A DNA stretch of 64,000 bases from an uncultured Lachnospiraceae bacterium (GCA_900542015.1 UQLY01000002.1:1-64000); one strand, 5' to 3'. Counted from the stretch's first letter, positions 25,501 through 34,527 are shown. Notes: generated by a model from the letters alone, not told the origin. Numbers and translations: made by a program.

Positions 25501-28500
25501 GTTCCGTTTTCGTCCGTAACTTCCGACAGATTGCCGGATTCGTCATAGGTATATTGTTTCCGGTTGCCAAGAGGGTCCAGGGTTTTTATCAGGTTGCCCG
25601 CTTTGTCGTATTCATAGGCAGTAGTGCTGCCGTTTGGATCGGTTACCGCGGTCAGACGGCTCGCCGCGTCGTAGCGGTAGGTCACAAGGGAGCCTTCTCC
25701 CTCCACAGCGGTTAAACGGTCCCTGCTGTCATAGGTATAGGTGTAGCGTTCCTCATCAGCCGTATTTTTCCCGGTCAGCCTTCCTTTTGCATCATAGGTA
25801 TAGGTTGTGGTGTTGTCCTCTGCATCGGTAAAGGCTGTAAGGTTACCGAGGCTGTCGTAGGTAAAGGTACTTTCCGCTCCCATGGGAGAAGTCGCTTTTG
25901 TAACGCGGCTTAAAGCGTCGTAAGTATAAACTGTTTTTCCTCCCATAGCGTCCGTAACGGCTGTCACGTTGCCGAGGGGATCATATTCATAGGCGTTGGT
26001 GCGTCTGTTCTCTCCTCCGGTCGCGCCGGAATCCAACATGGCTGTCATATCCGTAGCGGTTTCCGACAAAATCTGTCCTTCGGTATCATAAACGCTTTTT
26101 ACCGAAAGTCCCGCCGGAGTTTTAACGCCGGTCACTCTGCCCATGGAATCATAACAATAAGTATAAGTCGCGCCGTCCCCATAGGTAATTTCGGTCACGT
26201 TGCCGCCTTTATCATATGTATAGGACGTCTGCCCGCCGAGGGCGTCCGTGATCCGTGTGACGCGGTTTCGCCCGTCATAGGCATAGGTCGTTGTGTTTCC
26301 CGCGGTATTCAGGGTAAGGAGATTGCCCGCAGGGTCATAGCCGTATTTTGCGGTAATGCCGGTGGGACCTGTTACCTGTGTCACATTTCCGGTCCGGTCA
26401 TAGGTATAGGAATAAGTCCCGTTATCGGGAAGGGTCATGGACGTTAAACGGTTTAAACCGTCATAGGCATATAAGGTCCGGCTGCCGTCCGGTGCGGTTT
26501 CTTTTATCAGATTGCCTGCCGCATCATAAGTATACTCTGTTTTATGACCAAGCGCATCTGTTTTTGCAACAGGACGGTTTAACGCGTCATAGGTATACTC
26601 TGTCAGATTTCCTTCGCCTTCCTTGGTGGAAATCAGATTGCCCACGCTGTCATATGCCGCCAGCACCCTGCTGCCGTCCGCGCCGGTCACGGAAGTAACG
26701 CGCCCTAAGGGATCATAGACATAGGTCGTAACGCCTCCTGTCGCATCCGTAACCCCTGTCAGATTGCCGTCCGTATCGTAGGTATAAGAGGTAACCCGAT
26801 GTAAGGAATCGGTTTCGCTGCTTAAATTTCCCACTCCGTCATAGGTATAGCTCCTTTCCCCGCCGTCCGCGGCACGCTCCTTTATCAGGCGGTCGGCACA
26901 GTCATAAATATAGGACGTTTTGTTGCCGAGAGGGTCCGTGACAGAGGTAATATTTCCCGCCAAATCGTAAAAAAGGATTGTTCCGTCGTGTTCTGCATCC
27001 TCCACGACTTCCAGTTCGTTTTCTATACTATAAGTATAGGTTGTCAACTTGCCGTTTGCATCTGTTTCCGTCAGAATATTTCCATAGAGATCATAGGTAT
27101 ATTCCGTACTCGCGCCCTTTTCATCCGTAGCTTTGATCAGGTTGCCGACGGAATCATATTCATACAGGCGCGACGCTCCCGTTGCGTCCGTAGTCCGCGT
27201 CAGCCTGTCAAGGACGTCATAAGCATAGGTCGTAACGCCTCCAAGGGCGTCGGTTTCGCCGGTCAGCCTGCCGTTATGGTCATAGGTATAGGTCATCGTG
27301 CCGCCCAAAGCGTCGGTTTCGGATATGAGATTGCCCGCTCCGTCGTATTTATAGCTCGTGGTCCTGCCAAGGGCATCGGTCGCAGCCGTCAGTCTGCCAA
27401 GGGCGTCATAATCGTAGGTCGTCTGCTCTCCCAGCGGGTCCGTAACCTTTGTCAGATTGCCCAGCCGGTCATAGGTATAAGCCGTCACATAACCGAGCCC
27501 GTCCGCAGCCGCCGTAACCCTGCCGAGGGCGTCATAGACATAGCGGTACTGTCCGCCGTCCGGATTCTGCTGCCGGATCAGCCGGTCATTCAGGTCATAA
27601 GTATAGGCGGTGGTATTTCCTTCGCCGTCGGTCTGTGAAAGCACGTTGCCGTTGCCGTCATAGGTAAAGGAAACGATATGGCGCAGGGGATCTGTCTGTG
27701 CGATGAGATTACCCGCGCCATCATAGCCGTATTCATAGATTCGTCCCGTGGGCGTGGTTTCCCGGATCAGCCGGTCAAAGGCATCGTATTCCATGGAAAG
27801 ATCCCTGCCGTTTTGATCCGTTATCAAAATACAGTTACCGTTCCCGTCATACTGCCGCATTTCGGTCAGCCCGTTGGCATAGGTTATCCTGACCGGCTGC
27901 CCCTTTGCATCATATTCATAAACCGCCGTCTCTTCTCCGCCCCGGGTCACGGACAGCACGTTGCCCGCCGCATCATAGGCATATTCCGTAACGATTCCCT
28001 CCGGATCGGTCACGGTCAGAGGCAGGTCTGTATCCGGATCATAAGCCGCCGTCATTTCCCCGCCGTCGGGATCTGTCGATAAAATCAGTCTGCCCCGTCC
28101 GTCATAGGCATAGGTGTAGATGCCGCCCGCAGGATCGGTCACTTTTACAAGGCGGTCCATTTCATCATACTCGTTGACCGTCACATTTCCGTCCGGATCA
28201 GTCTCCCTGATCCGGTTGCCGTTTGCATCATAGGCATAATTCCACGTACTGCCGTCCGCATCGGTCACGGAAATGATATTGGCGCTTCCGTCATAGGTAT
28301 AAATCGTGGTATAGCCGTAGGAATCCGCCACAGAGCTTACGAGCCCGGTCCGGTCGTAGGAAATGACCTGTGTCCCGCCCGCAGGATAGCGGACTTTTGT
28401 TACCCGGCACAACAGATCGTAGGTATAGGATGTGGTATTGCCCGCTCCGTCCGCAACGGTCAGAAGTTCTCCCATCGCCCCGTAGGTATAAGTTCCCGCC

Positions 28501-31496
28501 GTCTCCCCGTTTACCTTTTCTTCGGAAAGATAATTGCCGCTATAGCTATAGGTGTGACGGTTGCCGTTTGCATCGGTTTGTTCCGCAAGGCGGTTCCGGT
28601 TGTCATAGGTAAAAAGGGTTGTGCTGCCTTCTGCATCCGTGGTTTTAATCGGATTGCCTGCCGCATCATATTCCGCCGTCGCCGTATTGCCCAGAGCGTC
28701 GGTATATCCCGTCAGTTTTCCTTGTGCGTTATAGGTATAGGAAGTATGGGCATTCCCCACGGTTTTTTCGGTAATATTTCCGTTGCCGTCATAGGCAAAT
28801 GCGGTTACGACCCCTGTGCGGTCCGTTTCTTTCAGTAGCAGATTATTCCCGTATTCTTTGGTTTCTGCCGTCCCGTCGGCATAATGAATCGCCGTTGTAC
28901 GGAAAAACTTGTCATATTCATAAACCGTCGTATTTCCTTTTGCATCGGCGGCAGTTGTTTTTCCAGCCTCATACCGCAGGGTAATCCGCCCTCCGGTTTC
29001 GTCGGTCTGGCTGATAACGCGGTCGTCCCCGTCATAGGTATTTTTTACGACCCGGGTCCCGTTTTCATCATACCATTCCGTCATGCGGTGGTCCCGGTCA
29101 TAAACAAATCGTTTTGTCCCTCCCAAAGGATCGGTCACGGATATGAGGTTTTGGTTTGCATCATAGATATAACGGAAGGTTCCGCCGTTTTGCATGGTAA
29201 CGGAAGCAATCATCCCTTCCGGGGTCGTCGCAACCGCCATGGTAACCCCTTCTCTGGTCACGCCTGTCAGCCTGCCGTCACTGTCGCGGTTAAAGGTCAG
29301 GATACTGCCGTCCTCCCCTTTGATCTGCACCAGATTTCCCGTCTCATTGAAGGAACAGATGCTTTGATCCTCTCTGGTGATCTCATAGCGATAGATATCA
29401 TAAGTCTGTTCGCCGTTTGAAAACGTACCTGTACGGCTGCCGGTCCTGATTCTTTTCAGACTCAGTTGATATCCTTTTGGCGTCTCATATCCGCCGGTTC
29501 CGTCGGGACGGAAGAAAAGACTGCTGCCGTCCTCGCGGTTATAAACGACGGTTCCGTCGGAAAGGGCGCTGACGCTTTCATCAAACAAAGAGGTAAAGCC
29601 TCTTCCGAAGCTTCCCAGCCGACCCGCGTTCAATCCGTTGTAAGACCTCTGCAGGGCAAAGGTTCCGAAACTGTCTGTATAGGAAAAGTCCTCCTGGGCA
29701 AGGTAAAAGTTTCCGGTATTCAGGTTAATGGGTTCAAATCCGTATTCACAGTGCAAAGCCCTGCCAAGCAAAGCGCTGTCGATCTCAGCTTTTTCCCGGT
29801 CCGTCAGCTCTGACGGCTGATAAGGAGTGTTTTTGTTTCTCTGGGGGTTGCGGATAAACAGGGTATTATTCTCGACTAACAGGGTGTCGGCGGCTTTATT
29901 GTCAAAAAGAAGGGTCGCCAGGGGAACGCCGTAATAATCGGCGATCTTTTGCATGGTATCGTATCTGGTTACCTGATAAATGAGAAATTCATCGCTGACC
30001 GCCGTCTTTCCCAGCTTTTCCGCAGTTGCGGCTTGCGCTTTTATGGTATATACGGTATTTTTGTCATATTCCGTAAAAGGATAAACCGTCTGCCAGTTGG
30101 AAATGCTGTCCCGGTATCCGAGCGTCCCTTCCGGAAAGTCACTTTGGAAAGAGCTGCTGTCCGGGTAAAGCTTTTCGTTTCCGGTATATACGGCGGCACC
30201 GTAGTTTTTTGCAGAATCCGACAGTACATAGGCGACATAAGCGCCGGGGGTGGCGGTGCCGTCTGCAAACACGCCGTAACACTGCATTTTTCCGTCGGTG
30301 GTAGTCAGGGTCATGGGGCGGAGGTTGACGGTGGTGTCATCTACGGAATAATCAAAAGGAACGTCGCCCGCCGGCTGCCAGATGATCTCCAGGGTCGGAG
30401 TCAGGGAGGCGTCGGGATAATTTTCGGTGGCAAAGACAGCTCCGGGCAGGGTCTCATGATCCGAAATGAGCACCAGACCATGACTTTTGTAAAGGGATCT
30501 GACCCAGCCGTTTACGGAATCTCTCACATCAAAGCTATGCCAGCCTTCCCCAGCCGCGCAGACGGCGTTTTCCCCCGCCGCATAACGGTCCAGGCTAATC
30601 GTATTATCCCAGGTCTGGTTTGCAGAAGGCAGCGCCTGATTCAGCCGGTAACAGCCGATATTGAATCCGTCCGCATCGTTGATCTGGTAAATATTCAACT
30701 GTGCCGAAAGAATCTCCACGCCTTTTTCGGGATAGGGAAACGCCAGAGATTCATAGAAATAATCGGTAATTATATAGCTTCTGGTTTTCCCGATATCTGC
30801 AAAAAATCCCGCATGGCTGTATGCCTGTCCCCGGAAAGCCCCGGCAAGGCTGGAAATCGTATAATTGACGATTTGGTTTTTAATCACGGTAGTGCTGGGG
30901 TCAATCTTTACGGGATATACTCTGGACGGGTCCGAAAGCCACGCCGAATCCGCCGTCAGGATAATCTCATATTCATCTTCTTTTTCAATCAGCTCCAGGG
31001 TTACGGCGTCGGAAAAGACCCCTGCGGCGTCCTCCATCCGGGGCGCGCTGATAACCATAACCGGCGCCGTCTTACCGTCATTTCCGCTGACAGCCCCCGC
31101 ATCCTCACCGTACAGGCAGATACATCCGCCCTCAAGCCCGGCGCGGATTCCGTCCTTTGCCAGATGATAGGTAAAACTGTTTCGCTCCTGCGGCGCATTC
31201 AGGATAATATCCTGTTTCAATCCGTTCGGCTGCACGGTATACTGGACGTCCACGTTTTCATAGACGTCATTATACCGGATGGCATTTTCAGAAACCGCCT
31301 CTTTTGTATAATTTCCGTCTTCGGGGCACAGTACGGCGCAGGTTTCTTCTATCCCCACCGTAACGGCATGATCCGCGTTTTCTCCTGCCGGCAGCGAGAC
31401 CTCCATGTCATTTTCTTTATTGACGTAAACCGCGCCGTCCACGCCGTTTTCCGAGACAAGGGTATTGTCAATGGGTTTTTCTTCCGTACCGTCCAT
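22548..31496 (-). CDS. Giant Rhs/YD-repeat polymorphic toxin (body and toxin tip)
   Basis: 2982 codons from the first internal ATG, which has no ribosome binding site. The natural start lies in the frame at 31934, cut off by a TAA. Order of parts: an N-terminal wall-associated beta region; a DNRLRE-like domain (about 210-380); LysM (about 505-555, TRYDTMQKIADYYGVPL); DUF6531 (about 580-640, NLNTGNFYLAQEDFSYTD); dozens of YD repeats (about 690-2310, forming the toxin shell); a low-complexity linker; the Rhs core motif (about 2602-2666, LGIQYLRARYYSMETGTFTS); and a variable tip. The tip carries H2810 in FGHNAILF and C2916 in NNCDDV. This His-before-Cys order is that of circularly permuted papain-like (NlpC/P60, DUF4105-like) hydrolases. 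The tip is A+T-richer than the shell. Confidence 0.85.
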   Translation of the reverse strand: MDGTEEKPIDNTLVSENGVDGAVYVNKENDMEVSLPAGENADHAVTVGIEETCAVLCPEDGNYTKEAVSENAIRYNDVYENVDVQYTVQPNGLKQDIILNAPQERNSFTYHLAKDGIRAGLEGGCICLYGEDAGAVSGNDGKTAPVMVISAPRMEDAAGVFSDAVTLELIEKEDEYEIILTADSAWLSDPSRVYPVKIDPSTTVIKNQIVNYTISSLAGAFRGQAYSHAGFFADIGKTRSYIITDYFYESLAFPYPEKGVEILSAQLNIYQINDADGFNIGCYRLNQALPSANQTWDNTISLDRYAAGENAVCAAGEGWHSFDVRDSVNGWVRSLYKSHGLVLISDHETLPGAVFATENYPDASLTPTLEIIWQPAGDVPFDYSVDDTTVNLRPMTLTTTDGKMQCYGVFADGTATPGAYVAYVLSDSAKNYGAAVYTGNEKLYPDSSSFQSDFPEGTLGYRDSISNWQTVYPFTEYDKNTVYTIKAQAATAEKLGKTAVSDEFLIYQVTRYDTMQKIADYYGVPLATLLFDNKAADTLLVENNTLFIRNPQRNKNTPYQPSELTDREKAEIDSALLGRALHCEYGFEPINLNTGNFYLAQEDFSYTDSFGTFALQRSYNGLNAGRLGSFGRGFTSLFDESVSALSDGTVVYNREDGSSLFFRPDGTGGYETPKGYQLSLKRIRTGSRTGTFSNGEQTYDIYRYEITREDQSICSFNETGNLVQIKGEDGSILTFNRDSDGRLTGVTREGVTMAVATTPEGMIASVTMQNGGTFRYIYDANQNLISVTDPLGGTKRFVYDRDHRMTEWYDENGTRVVKNTYDGDDRVISQTDETGGRITLRYEAGKTTAADAKGNTTVYEYDKFFRTTAIHYADGTAETKEYGNNLLLKETDRTGVVTAFAYDGNGNITEKTVGNAHTSYTYNAQGKLTGYTDALGNTATAEYDAAGNPIKTTDAEGSTTLFTYDNRNRLAEQTDANGNRHTYSYSGNYLSEEKVNGETAGTYTYGAMGELLTVADGAGNTTSYTYDLLCRVTKVRYPAGGTQVISYDRTGLVSSVADSYGYTTIYTYDGSANIISVTDADGSTWNYAYDANGNRIRETDPDGNVTVNEYDEMDRLVKVTDPAGGIYTYAYDGRGRLILSTDPDGGEMTAAYDPDTDLPLTVTDPEGIVTEYAYDAAGNVLSVTRGGEETAVYEYDAKGQPVRITYANGLTEMRQYDGNGNCILITDQNGRDLSMEYDAFDRLIRETTPTGRIYEYGYDGAGNLIAQTDPLRHIVSFTYDGNGNVLSQTDGEGNTTAYTYDLNDRLIRQQNPDGGQYRYVYDALGRVTAAADGLGYVTAYTYDRLGNLTKVTDPLGEQTTYDYDALGRLTAATDALGRTTSYKYDGAGNLISETDALGGTMTYTYDHNGRLTGETDALGGVTTYAYDVLDRLTRTTDATGASRLYEYDSVGNLIKATDEKGASTEYTYDLYGNILTETDANGKLTTYTYSIENELEVVEDAEHDGTILFYDLAGNITSVTDPLGNKTSYIYDCADRLIKERAADGGERSYTYDGVGNLSSETDSLHRVTSYTYDTDGNLTGVTDATGGVTTYVYDPLGRVTSVTGADGSRVLAAYDSVGNLISTKEGEGNLTEYTYDALNRPVAKTDALGHKTEYTYDAAGNLIKETAPDGSRTLYAYDGLNRLTSMTLPDNGTYSYTYDRTGNVTQVTGPTGITAKYGYDPAGNLLTLNTAGNTTTYAYDGRNRVTRITDALGGQTSYTYDKGGNVTEITYGDGATYTYCYDSMGRVTGVKTPAGLSVKSVYDTEGQILSETATDMTAMLDSGATGGENRRTNAYEYDPLGNVTAVTDAMGGKTVYTYDALSRVTKATSPMGAESTFTYDSLGNLTAFTDAEDNTTTYTYDAKGRLTGKNTADEERYTYTYDSRDRLTAVEGEGSLVTYRYDAASRLTAVTDPNGSTTAYEYDKAGNLIKTLDPLGNRKQYTYDESGNLSEVTDENGTTTQYDYDALNRLVAKDTGETLSTATYAYDAMGRLTETDDVTGQSLYTYDEAGRLLTAADGNGRKLTYEYDAYGNVTKVIYPDGKTVTYTYDALNRMTSVTTAEGKTTRYEYDKDGNMTKAVREDGETVIAYDKLGRITGLANTSGGQLLSVYGYAYDGRGNIVREETGMLKEGTLWESSSDYTYDGKSQLVQAVLQEEGETPVTTAYVYDPAGNRLQMRTEKDGDTLTVDYTYDEAGRLIKTTDSKGGETTYEYDKAGNLITETGTGVETGPALERHYLYDAAGRLTAVTDRDTLLLAALYDGKDNRTFVMEYQPELKTPAANIAAETTNDSAAAGSSRRKKADGAQEQTYVQSTEGTEPAQKAEEESNGAAANGGDLNGTEKGNDSNAFWYGVLCQAADIILPSPTPFKAWLHEKMGFTDSITVLWEEAPYGAELSAQTKTVREAGSPFALIENIFSDTSVTDLAADAYRQVNYVNDTNCTDTRVLMEYAQNGGMGTSTTAYSYGVQRESYTMTQNALFAGSIPSAGSAIADAVCTGTYYYTGTGSVANLVSGGNGAGYIYAAGGARTAYAMNAAGNTAAGNTAAAGNASGSAPQAGATYENYGYNGEYTHETLGIQYLRARYYSMETGTFTSKDTYAGKLTDILSQNRYTYAENNPVTFADPSGHAKTKSGLSSLQDNIRKANGGNGPALKPAVNNPTAAAKAAYQSRRDAMGLPKENTLLDNIRIYNGKEYYNDLLAQVPLDVLLKSKFSTVDFAESVASRVELVRCAVYGRCKNASQEKIVEGSKKGEAKYLIYYLNNIDGAKSFGHNAILFVNRVGTGEFYSYMGGGENLWQTITQKTGGYFWHGHMNENELYDFLRTGDINVQMGNGQINFDNYDRALMKEISPKEYRDAMLRAEKYEKNPPAYQLFTNNCDDVSIEIIGNLAENVDMIEILPNNSFYLRSQVWEDWQFISIGKNSMNENIFEIPGGYYILRGLFGR

Positions 31497-31559
31497 ATAG
31501 GTATTGGGATAGGCGGTATAAACGGTCTTATAGGTTCCGTCCGCAAGCGCATAGATTTT

Positions 31560-31934
31560 TTAGTTCCGCCCGGTCTCTATCAGGGTTTCGGAAGAAAAGT
31601 CGTCCCTTTCCCTGTCGCTTTGCTCGGGCATACGAAGCGTTTCTCCCCGTAATGCCTCCTGTTCCCGGGCTTTCCCCGTATCCTCTGCCGTTTCCGAAAG
31701 CTCCGCTGTCTCGGGCTGTTCCGGCTGATTTTGCGACAGGGTAATTCCGGCTTCGGTTTTAAAAAGCGCTTCTTCTTTTTCCTCCAGCGCCTTTGCCTGC
31801 GCCTCCCGCTCCTGTTTCGCCCGGGTCGTTTCCGTCAATCCGGCAACGCCCTGCGCGTATGCCGGCGCTTCCTGTACAAAGATTAAGATCGTACATAGCA
31901 GAATGCTGATGATCCTTTTGCATTTTCTATTCAT
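31560..31934 (-). pseudogene. N-terminal part of the Rhs gene (signal peptide), ended by in-frame TAA
   Basis: 124 codons from ATG 31934, nine bases after AGGAGG. A signal peptide (RKCKRIISILLCTILIF, cleavage after AYA) is followed by a Glu/Gln-rich coiled segment. The TAA at 31560-31562 is in the same frame as the Rhs body. The next codons, KIYALADGTYKTVY and then PIDNTL, are the usual Rhs entry motif, often NSKT...DGTY in relatives. The stop thus stands where a serine codon would be expected. Either the gene is a nonsense mutant, or the stop is read through, or the body re-initiates. Confidence 0.75.
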
Positions 31935-31938
31935 TTTC

Positions 31939-31967
31939 GGATACCTCCTTTTTCACACGAGGTATCC
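31939..31967 (-). promoter_or_regulatory. Hairpin covering the Rhs ribosome binding site
   Basis: In the transcript GGATACCTC (31967-31959) pairs perfectly over nine bases with GAGGTATCC (31947-31939) around an 11-base loop. The 3' arm and loop contain AAGGAGG, the ribosome binding site of the Rhs N-terminal frame (31944-31949). Folding would block initiation. The 5' arm is exactly the Gly-Tyr-Leu codons of a leader peptide, so a ribosome on the leader would open the hairpin. Confidence 0.7.
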
Positions 31968-31985
31968 CGCCGCATATTTTTTCAT
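31953..31985 (-). CDS. Candidate leader peptide of the Rhs gene (10 aa)
   Basis: ATG 31985 follows GGGGAGG (31996-32002) by ten bases and encodes MKKYAAGYLV before TGA at 31953-31955, inside the loop of the hairpin described above. The arrangement of a small translated frame whose end overlaps a hairpin hiding the next ribosome binding site is that of translational attenuation leaders. The peptide is otherwise unrecognised, and such a short frame can occur by chance. The good ribosome binding site is the main support. Confidence 0.5.
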   Translation of the reverse strand: MKKYAAGYLV

Positions 31986-32023
31986 ATTTGTTTTTCCTCC
32001 CCATAAATATCCGCATTGAATCC

Positions 32024-32053
32024 AAAAACCGGCGGTTTTAACGCCGCCGGTTT
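32024..32053 (-). terminator. Intrinsic terminator after the 812-aa surface protein gene
   Basis: Perfect 10-bp stem (32044-32053 with 32026-32035, AAACCGGCGG type) around an 8-base loop, followed by a U-run on the minus strand. It lies 36 bases after the stop of the surface protein gene and before the Rhs leader. No clear promoter is seen between it and the leader, so Rhs may depend on read-through or an unrecognised promoter. Confidence 0.8.
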
Positions 32054-32088
32054 CAGTATAACTGATCTATTGCATTTTTGAAAGAATA

Positions 32089-34527
32089 TTAAATCGCGAT
32101 TTCGATTTCCCGCGCCGCTTTTTCCCGCAAGGTCTTTCCGTCGATATCGATGACCACATACATGCCTTCTTCCTCTTTTGCAAAGGACGGATGAAATACC
32201 AGCAGATATCTGCCTGTTCCGCACAAGCCAAGCTTCCGGTCCGGCACCTCTATGTACCAGTCGTCCCCGCCTTCCTTAACCGGCAGACGGCAGAGCCTGC
32301 ATCTCTTCTGCTCCTCGTCCACAGCATACAGGACGCAGCTGTAGCGCAGATAAAATAACAGTAGATATAATATCAATCCCAGGCATCCTGCCGCAAAGAC
32401 CGCGGCAAGCGCTATGCCTATTGCTTTTTGAACAGCATCCGTTTTTTTATCCTCTGTAGGTTGAGGCGTCAGCGCCGTTACTTCCTTTTCCTCCGCCTTA
32501 GCGTAATCCTTGGGCGGCTGTATTGTTTTTTCCCTGACCTTTTCTTTAGGGACGGAATTACTGCTGACGGACGGCTCCTGCCGGGTCAAATGCAGGTTTT
32601 CCCGAAGCGCCTTTTTTACGTTTCCCGTTACTGCGGTAATTCCGCTTTTTTGGGGAGGCTCCGCTTGCGTGCCCTGATCCCCTTTCTCTGTGCCGGGATT
32701 CTCTTCGGATTCCCCACCGTCGTCACCGTCGTCGGGATTCTCATCAGTTTCCACATTGTCGCCGGAATTGTCGCCGGGATTGTCGCCGGGCTCTTCATTT
32801 TCCTGATCGTCCTCTGTCTTTTCCCCCTTCTGCTCCTGCACGCCGGTTACTTTTGTTTCGGCATATGCGGTCTGTCCCAATCTGTCCATGACACAGATGT
32901 CATAAGTTCCGTTCTTGTCGATGACAAAAACAGGCTCCTTCTGCCAGGTTTTTCCGCCGTCTATGGAATACGGCAGTTCCGCCAGACCGATGCCGCCCTC
33001 ATTATCCGCCGCGTCTATTACAAGTGTTATTTTACCTTTTTCAGCCTCCGTCTGCCTGATGGCTTTTATTACCGGGGCATCTCCGTCAATATGTGTCATT
33101 TGGATTTCATTGGATTCGCGATTGTTGCCAAGCACATCCGCAGCCAATATTTTATAGCGCCCGTTTTTTATCTTAATTTCTTTTATAGCGAGCTTTTCCG
33201 CCTTTACTCCTTCCTCCGTTTGCGTCCGGGCAAGGATTTCTCCCGTTGAATCCAGTACGCGGATTTCCTGCATTCCGCTTTTGCCGTCCGCCGCCTCTGC
33301 CGAAAGCTCCGCTTCGGTTGACCACAACACGCCCAGATAGGTCATGACCTTTCCGGCAGGCGTTACGTTTACGGAAAGTTCCGGCGCCTCTCTGTCGATA
33401 TTGGAGACCGTCACGCTTGTTCTGCTCTCATTGCCCAGCGCGTCTCTTACCTTCAGCGTATAGGTTCCGTTTTCCTCCGCCTTCCGTTCTTTGTCCTTGC
33501 ACCATGCTTCCCCGTTCCAGGAATATGCCGTATCGCTCAATCCGCAGCCGCTGTCCGCTGCCGTCGCTATGATCACGGTCTGCCTTACATAATCCGTATC
33601 CTTTACAGAAAGCCCGGAAATGACAGGCGCTTCCCCGTCGATACAGGATACGGCGACGCTCTTTCTTGCGCCTGTATTGCCCAGTCTGTCATAGCAATCC
33701 GCCTCATAGACGCCGTTTTGCCCGATTTGGTATTCCGCCTGCATCGCGGTCTGCCCCGATGTATTGGGGATTTCTCTCAGCAGGCTGCCGTTTTGATAGA
33801 TGCGGATGCCGCCCGCTCCCGATTGATGATCCGCCGCGCCAAGCTGCAGCTTTGCGGCAGTCCCCCATTGCTTTCCTCCTACGCTTACGGTCCTGCCTGC
33901 GGGCGCCGCTTTCACTTCCAGATCAGGCGCCGTCTCATCCGCCCAGTCTCCAAAATGCACCCCCGCGTTTTTGGTACTTTGATAGCACCAGATATGCCCG
34001 TTTATTCCCAAATCATTTTCAATATGCAGATATGCGCTTCCGGCGGGTTCATAGGCATAAGCAATATAATCGGGGATTTGTTCCAACGAAGCTACCGTAA
34101 AGGTACAACTGACGGTATCGGATGTAGCGTCGCACCTGGCGATCTGCGTTCCGTCCGCCAAATACCCCAAAATAATCGCTCCGTCCTCCCAGATCTGCCC
34201 TCCGCTGGTATGATAAGCAAATTTACAGCCTCCGCCTGCATGCAGACTGTTGCCTGCGATAAAATATCCGCCGGTCTTTTCATCAAACGCCTGCCAATTG
34301 GCGCGGTTTATACTGTAGGTAACCTGATAGCCGTCCACACGCCCATACCCGTTGACCGAAGCCGCACCCGGCTTTGCCGTAATGGTAACGGTTCCCGCCG
34401 CCTCCGCCCCGGTCATGGCATAGTTGTAGGATGCCGATACGCGGTCTGTCCCGGTCAACGTGCCGACAATCCATGCCGCGCCCGCAACGACGACCGTCAT
34501 AACCGCCTTCCATATTTTTCTTTTCAT
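32089..34527 (-). CDS. Surface protein with Ig-like repeats, acidic stalk and C-terminal membrane anchor
   Basis: 812 aa. It has a signal peptide (about 1-33), then an N-terminal beta domain. Several Ig-like repeats follow, each starting with a phrase like DGEAPVISGLSV or DREAPELSVNV (about 200-570). A very acidic Asp/Glu/Gly/Pro stalk (about 575-630) and a basic Pro-rich stretch lead to a transmembrane helix (about 705-730). A cytoplasmic C-terminal domain of about 85 residues ends the protein (LYAVDEEQKRCRLCRLP, then a strand-rich end). It is probably a cell-surface partner of the Rhs protein, since it is transcribed just ahead of it; function otherwise unknown. AAAGGAG is 12 bases from the ATG. 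Confidence 0.7.
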   Translation of the reverse strand: MKRKIWKAVMTVVVAGAAWIVGTLTGTDRVSASYNYAMTGAEAAGTVTITAKPGAASVNGYGRVDGYQVTYSINRANWQAFDEKTGGYFIAGNSLHAGGGCKFAYHTSGGQIWEDGAIILGYLADGTQIARCDATSDTVSCTFTVASLEQIPDYIAYAYEPAGSAYLHIENDLGINGHIWCYQSTKNAGVHFGDWADETAPDLEVKAAPAGRTVSVGGKQWGTAAKLQLGAADHQSGAGGIRIYQNGSLLREIPNTSGQTAMQAEYQIGQNGVYEADCYDRLGNTGARKSVAVSCIDGEAPVISGLSVKDTDYVRQTVIIATAADSGCGLSDTAYSWNGEAWCKDKERKAEENGTYTLKVRDALGNESRTSVTVSNIDREAPELSVNVTPAGKVMTYLGVLWSTEAELSAEAADGKSGMQEIRVLDSTGEILARTQTEEGVKAEKLAIKEIKIKNGRYKILAADVLGNNRESNEIQMTHIDGDAPVIKAIRQTEAEKGKITLVIDAADNEGGIGLAELPYSIDGGKTWQKEPVFVIDKNGTYDICVMDRLGQTAYAETKVTGVQEQKGEKTEDDQENEEPGDNPGDNSGDNVETDENPDDGDDGGESEENPGTEKGDQGTQAEPPQKSGITAVTGNVKKALRENLHLTRQEPSVSSNSVPKEKVREKTIQPPKDYAKAEEKEVTALTPQPTEDKKTDAVQKAIGIALAAVFAAGCLGLILYLLLFYLRYSCVLYAVDEEQKRCRLCRLPVKEGGDDWYIEVPDRKLGLCGTGRYLLVFHPSFAKEEEGMYVVIDIDGKTLREKAAREIEIAI

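Noticed and set aside
24510..29430. Regular short repeats that at low resolution suggest a CRISPR-like or satellite array
   Set aside because: They are the YD repeats of the Rhs gene: degenerate, in one open frame and encoding YTYDALGR-type units, with no constant repeat or spacer length.
29949..31652. Long plus-strand open frame (567 codons) opposite the Rhs gene
   Set aside because: It is the antisense shadow of the G+C-rich Rhs body, has no ribosome binding site or known domain, and sits within a clearly coding minus-strand frame.
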